From: Magnetococcales bacterium
Lineage (GTDB): Bacteria > Pseudomonadota > Magnetococcia > Magnetococcales > DC0425bin3
Direction of reading: 5' to 3'
DNA: 5,381 nucleotides
NCBI GenBank assembly: GCA_015229045.1
Contig: JADGCJ010000203.1
Location: forward strand, 1 to 5,381
How positions within the stretch are numbered: position 1 is the stretch's first letter; each line of letters opens with the position of its first letter. Shown piece after piece: positions 5,319 through 5,381 of the stretch. The position numbers were made by a program, and so were the translations under genes. The notes under the pieces are model-generated. The model worked only from the letters and a program-made list of their open reading frames with translations. It was not told where the DNA came from and ran no database searches.

Positions 5319-5381
5319 GGCGCGACGATACCCACTGGAATCCGTTGGGAATCTCCGTGGCGGCGGAGGTGGTGGCGGGGG
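5319..5381 (+). repeat. 63-base direct repeat, downstream copy (fragment of the SGNH gene 3' end)
   Basis: This is the second copy of 4546-4608, cut by the window end. In the matching frame it reads RRDDTHWNPLGISVAAEV and continues to the edge. No start codon or other SGNH sequence precedes it, so it is a gene fragment and not a second gene. It is either the displaced original 3' end of the upstream SGNH gene or a duplicate of it. The last 55 bases are an exact match to 4554-4608. Confidence 0.93.

Noticed and set aside
5319..5381. Downstream repeat as the start of a second SGNH gene
   Set aside because: It encodes the C-terminal catalytic block without any preceding domain or start codon, so it is a 3' fragment.

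Overview
This is a bacterial segment of moderately high GC, probably from a member of the Pseudomonadota. That placement rests on codon use, the gene set and the ParD/ParE type; it is an impression from reading, not a phylogenetic result. All the genes I can support lie on the plus strand.

Positions 122-2639 hold two molybdenum-cofactor (Moco) genes. The first is an unusual fusion. An N-terminal MoaE domain (molybdopterin synthase catalytic subunit) is joined to a C-terminal MogA/MoaB-type domain (molybdopterin adenylyltransferase) by a linker of about 86 residues that contains 33 histidines. The second is moeA (molybdenum insertase). Together they cover three consecutive steps: sulfuration of cyclic pyranopterin monophosphate, adenylylation of molybdopterin, and metal insertion. 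No moaD is certain in the window, although a frame ending in Gly-Gly-Gly stops just upstream of moaE.

Positions 2655-4637 hold two membrane-protein genes that closely follow moeA. One is a polytopic enzyme of the NnrU/MddA-like family (candidate methanethiol S-methyltransferase). The other is a membrane-anchored SGNH-hydrolase-like protein with the GDS, GND and DxxH blocks. Spacings of 15 and 45 nt suggest one transcript with the Moco genes.

Positions 4638-5273 hold a type II toxin-antitoxin module (ParD antitoxin, RelE/ParE toxin). It has its own extended -10 promoter candidate embedded in inverted repeats, and the two reading frames overlap by one base.

After an AT-rich spacer of 45 bases, the window ends inside a 63-base near-perfect second copy of the 3' coding end of the SGNH gene, offset by 773 bases. 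The toxin-antitoxin module therefore sits between two copies of its neighbour's 3' end. This could come from insertion or duplication with preservation of the gene end, or it could be an assembly effect. The two observations most worth following up are the MoaE-polyHis-MogA fusion and this flanking duplication.
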